Shown piece by piece: positions 49,422-63,191 of a stretch of DNA of 64,000 bases. Below the pieces are notes generated by a model, which saw only the letters and a program-made list of their open reading frames with translations, was not told the DNA's origin and made no database searches. Position 1 is the stretch's first letter. Each line of letters starts with the position of its first letter. Origin of the DNA: Paraphysoderma sedebokerense (lineage: Eukaryota; Blastocladiomycota; Physodermatomycetes; Physodermatales; Physodermataceae); contig JAHLJZ010000047.1 of the NCBI GenBank assembly GCA_025602915.1, positions 1-64,000 of the forward strand, written 5' to 3'. A program made the position numbers and the translations under genes.

Positions 49422-51758
49422 ATGTCGACAATTCGCAGTCCCCCGAATAAACAGTCCTCACGATCAGCCAGAAGACAGTACCATCGCATCCCCACAGAGG
49501 ATGGAACTTATCCCATCCAACCTCAATTCAATGTCCCCGTCACCACTTCTCGCCCGAAGCCAAAGCAGCCAAACAGAACAACAAAGACAAGTCAGAAACT
49601 GTATGTGTTGCCCGATTCCGTCAATCTTGAATGTCCTTTCCTTCTTTCATTTCTGCCATCATCAATCAACCCCCAGAGTCGAGATTCTAACGTGTTGTAT
49701 TTGTTTACCTCCTTTCATTTCTCCTTGACCCTCGATGTCATGCTTCAATTGCTACTAGTACGCTGTTCCCTGAAGATATTGCGTTATCCCAACCATCGCA
49801 AGTTCTCCCCGAAGAATTACTAATCCCCGAAGCAGAAGATTTGTATGGGCAGCTTACGCAAGTTCCTCCAGAACGGATAGGAAAATTAGATAGGAAGAAA
49901 TTGCCTCGAGTGACAGCCTATTGTACAGCAAAGTATGCCTTAATATTTTTCTGGAAACCTCAACTTGGCCAATGTGTACCTTTGCCAACAGATGCCAGAA
50001 CCGCAAGAACTGTTCCTAAATCCAATATACCTCGACCTCGTCTAACTTTTCCCCTCTCTGATTTCTCGTCATAGTGCATATCGGCTAGATGATTTAATGA
50101 CGTTTCTAAAGTCACTTCCTAACCTTATTACCCAACCGAAAAAACTGGATGAATGTGTTTATATTGCCATCCCTTCCAAAGCGGGTCAGTCGTTACCAGT
50201 GCCGCGTTACCCGAATTTCTCAGACAGCTTTTCCAATTCGTACACGAAACCTGATCCGACTTCCGGGGGTGAAGAAACTAAGCTCAGTATTCCAAACAGT
50301 CCACCATTGTTCCCTGATAGGATGGGAACCGCTTCCGCAGACGGTCCTAGCAGAAGTGAGTCCGCTCAATTAAGCGACGATCTAAATACGAGTCACGGTC
50401 AAATTTCAATAAATCAATCTCACGATTCAATCCCCCCTGTACCATCTCGAGATTCTCAGCGAGATTTGGAATCGAACATTCGCCCACAGAGAGCACCCGA
50501 AAGCGAGAATTTTAGAAACAATGTCGGAGAGGTGTTTTATTTTGACTACGGAGTAGTCGTCATGTGGGGTCTGACGGAGGATGAAGAATCAAGAGTTTTG
50601 AAACAAGTTAGAGGATTTGAGGAAGAAAGTCTTGGTTAGTTTGATTTCATTTTCACTATTAATGTGCCGATATGGATAGTTGATTGTTGATGCCACAATT
50701 GTGTCTTTACTCGTGCTTTCCTCACATCCTTTTGTTGTTGAATTGATTAGAGAAGGACGATATTGAAACCGAGGCATTTGTGTTTCACTACAACGCCAAT
50801 TACCAACCACGTATTTATAATGACATTATTACACTGAAGTCTCCTTCAAATTACATGGCCAAGCTTACAATTTCCCACGCAATCGCTCAAAGTACAAAGT
50901 TGACGTTGTTTGAAGGGCTGATTGAAGAAACGATTGAAAAAACCAAAAATGTACCAGAGTGTATGGCTAAGACCGGCAAGGTGGAATTGTCAAGGTATGC
51001 TTCATTACAACCCTACATTCGGTTTAGTGGAAATGAAATGTAGTTTAGTGCAAAGGATGAATTAAATTCGAGTTATCCTCACTTTACTATTCTTTATTGT
51101 TTACATAGATCTGCAATCACTAAGAAAATCGGACAACTTTTTATTATGCGAATCAATGTGAATTTGGTATCGAATGTACTGGACACACCCGAAATATTCT
51201 GGAGTGAACCGGCGTTAGGTACCCCGCGTTTTCCTTTCTTCATTCCTATTCCCCTAGACTTTTTCATTTTTTGATTCATTTCACTGATAATCAATCTGAC
51301 ATTGTTAACGAACCACACAAACTTCGTTATTATCATCTAACCCTATTCAATAGAACCGTTGTATCAAGCGATCAGAGGGTACCTCGAAATTTCCCAGCGT
51401 GTCGAGTTGGTGAATCAGAGAGTAGCAGTGATTAGTGATTTATTGGATATGTACGTTCTCCAAGTCTATTCAATTACCCAATGTCCATACAATTATATAA
51501 CAATTTTTCTTTTGCGATGTTTCTTTCTAAACTGCAATGAAGGTTGAAGGAACACTTGACTAGTTCTCACGGCGAACAATTAGAATGGATTGTTATTATT
51601 CTCATTGGTACGTTTCCATGTCGTTTATGCAGATAACATACTCTCGTATCTCATACTCATCTATGACAACCTCAGCATTCGAAATCATCATAGGCATAAT
51701 AACTATCTGTTTCGATTATTTTTCGTATCTACGCGAAACCAAAGATGGAGGAAGTTAA
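49422..51758 (+). CDS. RMD1/DUF155 family membrane protein
   Basis: A 503-residue protein from eight exons: 49422-49600, 49759-49932, 50075-50634, 50751-50994, 51109-51218, 51354-51450, 51543-51607 and 51676-51758. Family landmarks are LPRVTAYCTA, FYFDYGVVVMWGLTEDEE, EAFVFHYN, KLTISHAIAQSTKLTLFE, ITKKIGQLFIMRINVNLVSN and FWSEPALEPLY. The C-terminus has LEWIVIILIAFEIIIGIITI as a membrane helix before a short polar tail. The family includes yeast Rmd1, Rmd8 and Rrg1-like proteins and human RMND1; its biochemical role is poorly defined. The N-terminal part is Ser/Pro/Arg-rich without a clear presequence, resembling the cytosolic/vacuolar Rmd1 group more than mitochondrial RMND1. All eight joins keep frame. 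Confidence 0.88.
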
Positions 51759-52383
51759 ATACTAGTATACCCAATTTTGTACGACGACTTTTCAAAATTG
51801 ACAAACGGACAAAACGATCCGAATTATGAACGAAGGATCAATACTTCAAGGTTAATGTAGGGGCGGGGATGATAACTTTAATTTGTTGATTTGTGTGTGT
51901 TAATAAACTATTAAACCATCATTCCACCGATCGTATATATTATACCTTTTTTTTGGACTATTATTCGAGTTTTGCGGCCGTGTACTGGATTACTTGCAAT
52001 ACGTTTAACTCCTTATTGTCATGTTGAACAAATACTTCGGTTTCAAATTTTTGCAAAAATATAGTTGCCGTAAACAATAAATTAATCTACATGTTGATTT
52101 CTAAGCTAATCTTTTGCCTGTGATGATTACAATAGCAAGATAACGATCTACTTTAACCAAATTTGTTAATATCATACACTTTGCCGTCTCTGTAACCTTT
52201 CTTTTAAATGGTTCAAAAAGCAGGAATGCGAAATACGGAATACGAAAATTTAAAATAGAGCGATCGTTCTTCAACAAGCTTCCATCACATTAACTTATTT
52301 ACATCAAAACCGGGAGCCACAAAATAAAGGTTACCAATTCATGTTAATCGCTTGCATTTCGCTTTCAATAGTATTCTATGGTT
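51759..52383. other. Intergenic between convergent genes
   Basis: 3' regions of RMD1 (AATAAA at 51902-51907, 144 bases after the stop) and of the CUE-Smr gene. No gene was seen. Confidence 0.5.
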
Positions 52384-54621
52384 TTACTTTTTCTTGCCAT
52401 AAACAACCACTACTCCTTTTGTTCCCCCATAATCTTGATACTTCCAGCTCCCATTTTCGTCTAAATAGTTTTTCACGACTTTGTATAACCGTTGTTGACC
52501 GTTCGTGCTGTGTGTACCGAGTCCGACAACAATGGTTAGCGGACAGGACGGGGTAGCTGGTAGAAGTGAAGATGAGGAGATGGAGATTGGAAATGAGAAA
52601 GTTAAGAAAAGGGTAAGTGGAGGGTGAATAAAAGTAGAGCGGGAGGATGGGAAAGAAAAAAAGGGTTGGTGAAAGGGTACCTGATTTAATTGTGTTTTTG
52701 TGGTACCAATATGGTATGAATTCTTGGATCACTTTTTCCGCTTGCCAGGCTACGAGACCGTGAAGGTCAATTTCGTTGTGTTTTCCGGTTGATGTTCTAC
52801 GTGAGTTCAAAAGCAATGCATGAATTTAAAATGATTGTTGGAAATGTTTGCGTGGTTGTGATCAGAGGGTAGATAGAATTGGGGGAAATGATACACACTG
52901 TTTACGTTTGATGGAGGCTAACGCCGCTTTGACTTCGTATTCTTGGATCTTTGCTTTGATTTTATGACCCTAATGTGAAACCACGATAATAATAATAAAG
53001 ATATCATCAGTAATGGCAAACCTCAAGATCCAGGATCGCTGATTCATATGAACTGGTAAAAGAAGTCCGTACTTCTTGAGAAAACCATAGCGCAACAGCA
53101 CCACTTAATCCTCTGCTACCACCCAACTTTACCCCGTCTTTTGTTTTAATAGCGCTACTGGCCTTTTCAAAACAATCGTGACGTTTCTCGTACCAAAATA
53201 TCGCTTCACGTCTGTAAATATCGGGGTTAGGTTGGATAGAATCGAACAGGAAATGCGAGGTATCGTTATGTTGTTGAGTTGATGAGGACTTATGCTGGCT
53301 AAATGGTGCTTCTTTAGGTTGTAGTCTAATTGGTTTTGACGTAGCAGTCACGTTTTTGGTTCTAGCAGTGATATGTCGACGGGACTGTTGGGGATTAATA
53401 AATTTGATTGACGAGGAAGACGAAGACCACCCAGGGGTAGAGATGTTATCGGTTGAATTTGAATTCTCCCATGCAAAAGAGGATTGTAATGACGACGGAT
53501 TATCGGTTTCGGAAGAATGAATTAAGCAAGGAAAACCGCTTCGAATGCAGCTTCCATCACATTTAGGTTGTTTCTCGATCTCTAACAATCGTTGGATAGC
53601 TCCCTCGATATTTTTACTACTGCCGTATACTTTCTCTACTACTGACACGGACAATTCAGCAAACATTTCAATCAATGTCGTAATTTCTGGATTCAATTGA
53701 GGATTAATCGTTTTCGAGGATGAACGGTTACCACCATTTTTCTGTTTTCGTTCTGCAAATGATGAAGCCAACACCCCGTCTATTGCTTCCTGCACTGACG
53801 ATGAATTGTGTAATATGGACTCTAACTTTGATACAGGTACACTAGGAAACATATCGATAAGTACTGCTAGATCGGAGTCTCTGGAAGGGGATATAGATTT
53901 GAAAGGTTCACTTTGACCTTCCGAATTTATCGGAGACTCGCCATTCTTCTCCTTCGTTTCCACCTCTGCATCGTCCGTCGCGTTCATTTGAGATAAAACT
54001 TCAGCAGTCATCTCCAAACAGTTAAAATTGTCGTGATGTGTTTTCACTAAAACAGAATGAACAATATCCGGGAATAAGGACTGCAAAAGCTGAATATCCT
54101 CTAAAAACTGAAAAGAACGGTCTTGCGGGGCCGCTATTGAATTTGTATCGTTGAATTTGTCATTTCGATGGCTTTTACGAATTTTAGTCAAATCCTGTAT
54201 AATATCATCCATTCTGTATTTGATATCTTCTTCATCGTATCGCAAAAGAACTGTGTCGATGTCTTCTTTGTCAATTTCATTGAAACACCACTGCATTAAT
54301 TCCGAAATTGATTCTATTTTGACTCCATCTTGAGTATTAGATATGTCTTTTGCGTCCTCTTGATCTGTTTCTGACGACAAGCTCATCAACAACGGTAAAC
54401 ATTTTGTGATATCGTGCCCGGAATCATTGAATATGGAATTTATTAGCGATTTGTCGAGCGTTGACCCGAATAATGACTCTAGTTGCTATTCGTCCGGAAA
54501 GGATAATAAATTTGAACGCATTTGATCAGTAACCGACAAGAAGTTTATGATTCAGATAGACATTAACCTCCAAATCCTGCCTCTGTTTTGGGCTATATTT
54601 ATCTGGTTCCACCTTTGACAT
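52384..54621 (-). CDS. CUE-DUF1771-Smr protein, Cue2/NONU-1-like putative no-go-decay endonuclease
   Basis: A 625-residue protein from five exons: 54621-54568, 54485-53022, 52969-52899, 52796-52681 and 52556-52384. The N-terminal half holds several CUE-like ubiquitin-binding helices: LESLFGSTLDKSLINSIFND (19-38), LLQSLFPDIVHSVL (150-163), LIDMFPSVPVSKLESIL and LIEMFAELSVSVVEKVY (about 288-304). A DUF1771 segment follows (YRREAIFWYEKRHDCFEKAS, about 443-462), then an Smr domain with HNEIDLHGL, IVVGLGTHSTNGQQ and GVVVVYGKKK at the C-terminus. Yeast Cue2 and worm NONU-1 have this layout and cut mRNA at collided ribosomes; mammalian N4BP2 is related. The DLH catalytic motif of the Smr nuclease is present. 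Yeast YPL199C (DUF1771-Smr only) is an alternative relative. Confidence 0.8.
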
Positions 54622-54894
54622 TTCAAAGTTGGCGGGAATAGGTTGATCGAATTCTGCGTCGATTTAGGTTGGTGAAAGCGACGAGGCGAATTATGCTTAA
54701 GTGCGGCGATTACTTTAAGCGATAATTAATTATGCTTATGATATCATAAAGGATAATATGAAATCTAAGTATAATAATTACTTGCACAAATTCCAACTGG
54801 CTAAATTGGTTGTCATGTGACCTTCAAGTTTCAGTCATTTACAGGATAAACAAGGATTTCATGAAACTCCGAATCTGTGATACATCAAGTATAG

Positions 54895-55959
54895 ATGGGG
54901 AAGAAAAAGCTGAAAACTCAATTGACGAAATTGTTGGTCAAAGAGCAACAAAAGAAGTTGCTGGCAAAAGCAGTGACGGAAGAATCAGCAAAAAAGACTC
55001 AACCACCTCCTCGTAAGAAAGAGATTTATCCGTATGATGAGGACGACGAGATTTTGCTCATCGGCGAAGGTTAGGTTCAAATCCTCCTCCAATGATCTCA
55101 TTATTTATCATATAGATATGGGCATCGCTTCTCATTAACATTGATAACTAAACAATTGTTGTCAATTATAGGGAATTTTTCGTTTGCCTATTCTTTAGCT
55201 GAAAAATTTAATGGCGGGTTCAACATTACGGCGACATCATACGACTCTGAATCTATCATGAAGCAAAAGTACACAGATGCGGAAAGTATTGTCAATGAGT
55301 TTACAGATTTGTGTGGGACAGTTCTGTATAATGTAGACGGAACGAAATTGGATAAAGTGCATGAACTTAAAGGAAAGCGATTCCATAAAATCGTATTCAT
55401 GTTCCCTCATGTCGGTTCGTACGATTCTTTTCTTCATATCTCATATGAGACCATAATTATTCATTTAACGTTTTCTGTTTATGTTCTTCTTGCTGCAGGA
55501 TTAGGAATAAAAGACCGAGATCTCAATATAAAAGCCAACCAAGACCTTTTACTCGATTTTTTTTCTTCGGCGATTCCTTACCTCACCAATCCGAAGCACT
55601 TTCCACAAGATTCTAAACCCGGTCAAATTCATGTGACAATAAAGGAAGGCGAACCGTATATTAACTGGAATATTAAACAAATAGCAAAATCGACAGGGAT
55701 GTTAAAAACCGTCATGTCGTTTGAGTTTAATCCGAGTTTGTATCCGCGGTATAGTCATCGAAGGACCATAGGGTTTCAGGAGGGTTTGAGTAAAGATGCA
55801 AATGAAGAGATTTCGAGCGACAAAAAGAAATCTCGGTCCTACATCTTTGAAGTGATTGTCAGTGACGATGATGGCACAAATACAAGGCAGCCCCAAAGGC
55901 GAAAGGCCGCTAATGACGTGAAGTCGTCCCAAAAAAGTAAAAAGTCAAAGAAGCATTAA
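54895..55959 (+). CDS. BMT5: 25S rRNA (uridine-N3)-methyltransferase BMT5 family (DUF2431)
   Basis: A 292-residue protein from three exons (54895-55069, 55172-55414, 55499-55959). After a Lys-rich N-terminus comes LLIGEGNFSFAYSLAEKF, the family SAM-binding motif. It continues with ITATSYDSE, FHKIVFMFPHVG and IKDRDLNIKANQDLLLDFF, and ends with HVTIKEGEPYINWNIKQIA plus a Lys/Ser-rich nuclear/nucleolar tail. Yeast Bmt5 makes m3U2634 in 25S rRNA. Intron 2 (84 nt) has no stop and a length divisible by three, so retaining it would keep frame; splicing it out restores the conserved HVGLGIKDRD block, so it is treated as an intron. The start ATG gives the typical basic MGKKKLKTQ opening. Confidence 0.9.
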
Positions 55960-56195
55960 TTTGTACATACTACAGTTGGAAAGTTATTAATATAGACAAT
56001 AATACATATGATATTTATATGTTTGTTAAATGGGTTGAGACCGCGACCTTGCCATATCTTTGATTCCACAGCAGCGAGTTAGGTCCATAAGGAATGGTAT
56101 CTGGTATATTTACTATCTACTTATTGACAGAACTCTCCACATTTTCCGCATTATCACATATTTACATATTTATTGACTGCTCTATATTCTTGAAC

Positions 56196-58028
56196 TCAAT
56201 TGCTTTCTTCAGTAGTAGCTAGTCCACTCTCTCCCAACAGTTCCGCCAATTCATTCAAATCATCTTCCCAACCTTTTGTTTCGGTCTCTAAATTCTCAGG
56301 TTGTCTTACTGTCGGCGCAACTTCATTCTCTTGGTTTGCGCTATCCAATGGGGGATTGGATCCAGCATCCGCCGATCCCAACATGGTATCGGATAGCGTC
56401 AGTTCTAGCTCGAGATCCAACTGAGTTGCCAAGTCATCGGAAGGCGAAAGCTTCTGTTGTTCCTGTATCTTCTGTTCTTGTGATGGTTCTTCTGGATCCA
56501 TCCGGTGATTAGTACTTCGAAGGGAGGGTGACTCTGAATCATTATTCAGAGAGAGTGGTGCGGACGAGTGTGATGGATACGAGGAATCATTGGATATGGA
56601 CGGAGGAGGAGAAGTGGGCGACTTTTGCTGGGTGACCTCAACTCCTGCTTCTGTCTCCGATCCCAGTTCCGGTTTTTCAGGTTCGGGTTGAGATTCGTCA
56701 GTTGTTTCGTTGTCCTCCTTTTGGTTCTTGGTCGGCGAGGAGGTGGGCGAGGTTTTCGGGCTCCTTTGGTCTGCATCAAACAATACTTCTTTCTCTTCAA
56801 CTTCCACCGGCGAAGGCGGTAAAGAGACCGGTTCAAGTTGACCCAGTTCAGCTGATTGCAAGATTAGGGAAACCCGGTAGAAATAATTTCGCCAAAATAT
56901 GTCGTCATGGATTCTGTTAAGTGAATAAGCAGGAAGTCGTTAGCTGGCTTTTCAGAAAATAAAATAATTCCAGAACAGGCCACAGAGTTCATACTGACTT
57001 GGAAGGCACCAAGCTCCATCTTAATGACTTGAGTTCCGCATCTCTTTCGAGTAAATATACGGCGCGCTTTTGCCAAAGTGGATCTTTCAGATTAAATGTC
57101 GAATCAAAATTAGAGGTAGATGGAGGCGAAACAAGAAGGTTTCGAGTATCTCGCGAAAGACGTAATACGTGAGGTATTGTCAATTCCGATTGAGGAATCA
57201 GCTCTATCGAAGAAAATGTTAATGAAAGTAATGCGAAGTTATTAGCGCAAAAGATGGAACGGAAGAAACAAATATGTATTTGTCACAAACAGAAGTCGTG
57301 TACACCGCATGAAAGACTTGTGGTCAATTTGGGTACCTCGGCTTAATAAGTTTGATGATAATTTCAACCCCCATTCCCCCACATGATTGTTAACAATCAA
57401 AACATGGGTTGTACCTCAATCATTACCACGGAGAAAGATAATGAGAAGGACAAGGGTTTGGCTACTCAAGTTACGGAAGAATTGTAGAGGCAAAAGACTG
57501 ATTATGGTTGCGTACCTTCAAGATTCTCTGTTGAACTGTTCAGGGACGACGAAGCCGTCTCGTCAGGAGGAGCGATTTCACCGGCCTCCCTGTTTTTCTC
57601 TATAAACTGTTTCTGCTCATTCTCAAACTCGTGGGTTTTTTGAACAATGTTCTCTTTCAAGGCGAGTAGGGATGATTTCGCTGTGAACAAGGCAGTAGTA
57701 GCCAAACCTGAAAGAGACAACAAAGGTCAGATTACGTGCAAAAGAGACCACGATGAGAGCATGAAAAAAACCATGCACGATCCGTGAGGGAATTTACATC
57801 ACGGAATTTACATGAGCCAAAATATAGTAAATAACGAACCTACGAACCAGAAAAGGTTGGTTTCGATGTGCTTGAATTTTCGGAAGAGCCCTCTGCGGAA
57901 GATGCGGGTTCCGATGAGGGAGTGGCATTAATTTCGAATTCCTTCTGCAGGTTTGATATGTTCTGCTTTGCGCTCTCTGCGAGAGACTTTGTCTTTTGAG
58001 ACAGAGTAGATGCGAAGGAGGAAAACAT
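56196..58028 (-). CDS. BSD-domain protein
   Basis: A 431-residue protein from four exons: 58028-57848, 57707-57516, 57203-56999 and 56913-56196. The N-terminal 150 residues are Ser-rich with a helical segment (LSQKTKSLAESAKQNISNLQ). The BSD region follows: PHVLRLSRDTRNLLVSPP, DPLWQKRAVYLLERDAELKS and, across the last splice, LVPSKIHDDIFWRNYFYRVS with the conserved FW pair. The last 220 residues are a Pro/Ser/Glu-rich acidic tail. Besides TFIIH p62, BSD domains occur in cytosolic synapse-associated-protein-1-like proteins, which this one-BSD layout resembles. Function is not established. Intron 2 is long (312 nt) but the direct join keeps frame. Confidence 0.82.
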
Positions 58029-58635
58029 TTTTCCCTTTGTTTTTTTGATTTTTGTGACAAGCAGAATTAAAGTGTCGAAAAACCGAAATTTGGCTTTGTT
58101 TGGCGAGCACGTGACTACTGACTGTAGAATTATCTTTTATTGAAAATTACCATACACTGAATACAGCAAGCCGTAAAAATGTATATGATACAGTCATGAA
58201 TTTATACTTTTTACGAATTTCGCATTCATTGATGAAGCATCGACCGTCAAGAATTCAAACCGGCATCAAGGCTGCCCTGGCAAATTACATTGTATTGACT
58301 TTGACAACCAAGACATTCCTATTGGCCCTATCACTACTATGCACATTGGTACACTCATAATAATAATTAATAATAATCCATAATACATAATAATAATCTG
58401 AATGAATGTAGGATTGCGCAAAGGGAATGCACGTGACCGGAATGCGAGGTGAATGCGTCATCTCTTCCTCGTTCGCAATTCGCTCCATTCCCTCTTCAAT
58501 CTATATCAATCTATTCTATAAAAGGTACTGTGGTTATTATATGGACGATGCTACTCTGAGAGCGTGCTTTTAATTGTGACTAACCCCTCGCCTCGTCAAT
58601 TCCTCGGATTAATCAGACACTTTCAGATTACCAAA
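58029..58635. other. Divergent intergenic region with AAT-rich repeat
   Basis: Upstream region of the BSD-domain gene (minus) and proteasome beta5 (plus). Contains an AAT/ATA-rich microsatellite at about 58347-58400. No gene was seen. Confidence 0.5.
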
Positions 58636-60244
<1,609 letters not shown>

Positions 60245-60520
60245 ATATTGACTTCGATTTATTGAAAATTACCAGTCACATGTAAGATTCGAGTAAGGAA
60301 TACCTACAAGAGTTGATTGTATAGGAGGAAAATAGTACTATAAGAAATGTGGATAATGGCACTTTTGAATGAATTATCCTTCTTTATTAGCCTGTTCTCT
60401 TTAACTATCATGAAATGCTATTCGTTATATCTATATGGTACAAAATTACAGTTTCCTACTTGAAAGTATTCCCTCCTCAATACAACGTACATGTATTGAA
60501 CTCTGAAGGTGTCCAAACGA

Positions 60521-62888
60521 TTAGTCTAACAGCCAACTCCACTTCTCCTTATCAATTTGACATGTTTTAAAATCTACACCACAAGACTCTTCAAATTCCT
60601 TCAGAGACCGAGCTGTTCCGAGTCCGTATTTACCGTATAACTTGTAATCATCGCTGTCATTTTTGACAGCAACATCACCCGCTTGACTTGAGGTTTCTTT
60701 AAACTTAGCATTGTCGTCCAATTGATCCTTACAAAATGGGTTGTCGCCCGTCGAAGGAGATAGTAAATACCGAATAAACCGTTGTGACTTAAACTTTTTG
60801 ATTTCCTTTTCTCTATCTTCAACAGAATCCCAGACCACGTTCCTTCCACTTCGATCCCACAAATGTCGAACCATAATTTCACCACCACGACACCATACTT
60901 TCCAACCCCTCGTAAACAATCGAACAGCGTATCCAATTTCCTCGCCGATAAATAACCATTCTAATCGTTTATTATACGGAACTTGAGAGACTATTGTTCC
61001 CGGTGCGAATAAAAATCCGGCGGCCACGAACGGCTGGGATATGAACGTGGTGGAGGAGAGTGGGAATGGGGAAGGACGAGCTGAAAGGTGGAGGATAGAT
61101 GTGGAGGGAGAGAAATGGTGTGGATAGAATAGTGGTGGGTGGTATTGTGTTCTGTGGAGGGAATGGGAATTTATTGCTGGAATATCAGTAGATTCAGACT
61201 TGGATGACTGTGAGGATGTAGAAGACGCAGGAGTAAACTGAGAATTGGAAGAATTCTCGTAAACATAAGCGGGGGGATACCAAGATAATAAGTTTCTATT
61301 GTCCCCAGTTGACTCTTGAAGCCATAGTAACGATTTCACGAATTCCACGTCCCACCCTTTTTCAAAACGCATGTGGCTGTCAATTTGCATAAACCAATCT
61401 TCGCCGTCGTACAATTCATCCATGATCCTTGCTCTGGCAGGTACAGGCCCTGTCGCGTATTTACTATCCAACTGAATCACTTTTACGAACTTCGATCGAT
61501 CGTTATCAATTGACGGGGGGAGCACAAGGAGGGGATGGAGATAGTCGTCGGATGTAGAATCTTGATAGAAGATCCCGACGTGAATGCGATGTGGGAAGGT
61601 CGCATTCGAGAACAAAGATGATACAGTGGGATGAGTTTCTGGATCACGATAGGATGCAATCGAAACAAAGATGGTCGAAGTTTGAATTACTTTGATCTTG
61701 CTCGTGTCTATTGATATAAATTCTACAACCTTTTTCGGCGTCTGAAGAATCGGGTACCGCCCTCTGACGGACTCTTGAGTTTTTGAAAATCGATTCAAAT
61801 AAGTATCTAGACTTTGGGACATATAACTCCACATTGTCAGCGCAAATCGGCAGTTATGATTTGGTAACACCATATGCTCCATATCTGACTTGAACAGCAG
61901 TAATCTATCAGACAATGGGGCAATATTGATATAATCGTTATCAACATCAACCGTAACTTCCGCAATAGATTCGTACCGTCTTCGTAAATCGGCCTTCATT
62001 TCAGACGATCGCAACATTGGCGGAAGAAAAAGCCGTAAATTGCCACCCGATTCTCGAGTCCAGTTTCGTGTGGTATAGTATATCATTGTAAGTTTTCTAT
62101 GAGGATTTAAAGGGGAAGAGTCCTTGTGCTTTACATACTGAGATCCATTGGGTGGATAAAATGCGAGCTGAACAGCTTTCGGTACAAGTTTTGCTGCAGT
62201 TGGGGATGAGGCCGAGGGCGGTTGTGATTCCAGAGTACCGATCGATGGATGAAGAGACGTTGTAGTATCCGACGACTGAAATAACGGATCATGATCAACA
62301 CTGGTGCCACTTGCAAATAACAAGTGATTGATAAACCATAGCGATTTCTCCATATGTTTTTTCAACATCTCCATAGTTTGTGCAGCTGTCCTGCGCTGGT
62401 CGCCATTAGAACTGTCGCCATCTCCAAATCCGAAGTCAGGCGGATGTTCCAACGGAAACATCTTCATAAGATCACCTCTAATACTGGGATCTTTCTTTCG
62501 AGTCATATTTGTACCAATGCCGGCTGGGTGAAGTTGACCCGATGAATTGAAGTACTAGAGATGAAATCAGGTTCGTCGTTCCAACGCGAAATTGAATTGA
62601 AACAGCACCAACCACACTTACTTCACACATATCCCACACATCGCTCTCCTTTAACGCTGCATCCTGGGCCTTCAAAAAGGCACAGTCGATAACGCAAAAT
62701 CCATACTTGGATAAATCACAGAGCACGTCTACAAAGTCTATGTGAGAGAGTTGAACATCATCGTGGAATCTCGGAAGGTCATTCGTATCGCCTGATTTCT
62801 CAGCAGCGGGTTTAGAATCAACATTGGAGAGAATTTGGAGTTGCAAATGGGTAGGGAGGGTTGAAAAGAGAGAGTTGAATGTGGGCAT
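60521..62888 (-). CDS. Prolyl-4-hydroxylase / GT60 GlcNAc-transferase fusion (Skp1-modification type)
   Basis: A 766-residue protein from two exons (62888-62622 and 62554-60521). Residues about 50-335 form a 2-oxoglutarate/Fe(II) dioxygenase of the Skp1 prolyl-hydroxylase type: SGQLHPAGIG, YVKHKDS with H232 and D234, RKLTMIYYTTRNW, GGNLRLF, and HMVLPNHNCRFALTMW with H316 and R325. Residues about 385-700 are a GT60 transferase: IFVSIASYRDPETHPTVSSL, WFMQIDSHMRFEKGWD with a DSH in the DxD position (481-483), VAAGFLFAPG and EWLFIGEEIGYAVRLFTRGW. In Dictyostelium and Toxoplasma, separate enzymes (PhyA and Gnt1) hydroxylate a Skp1 proline and then add GlcNAc; here both activities would sit in one protein. 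No signal peptide or membrane segment is seen, which fits a cytosolic enzyme. The first residues (LFSTLPTHLQLQILSNV) resemble an F-box helix. The N-terminus is the least certain part. Confidence 0.85.
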
Positions 62889-63191
62889 TGGTGTCAAAGT
62901 CGAAAGGTTCAAGATGAGTTTCCTCCCCAGATGTATTCAGCCACAAAAACCACCTTTCCAGTAAGTTGATAGCTATTTCCGGGAAATCGTATAGACCACA
63001 ATCGAGCTCAATGTCGGGAATAATTCTCGACACATGTTGGTTTTGCTATTTCCTCCATCGCATCCTACGATATGAAAGGTATCAAGCGTCGCCAAGGCAA
63101 CTTACACGTGACTTTAACAAATGCTGCTGCAGGAACAATCGAATAATGTTAATACTAATCATTCTATATAACCATATCTGATGTATTTCTA
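62889..63191. other. Divergent intergenic region
   Basis: About 300 bases between the fusion gene (minus) and COX10 (plus), likely a shared promoter. An extra 5' exon of the fusion gene within 62890-63033 cannot be excluded. Confidence 0.4.

Noticed and set aside
55070-55090. tRNA-like GGTTCAAATCC
   Set aside because: It lies in BMT5 intron 1 with no pairing acceptor stem or anticodon arm upstream.
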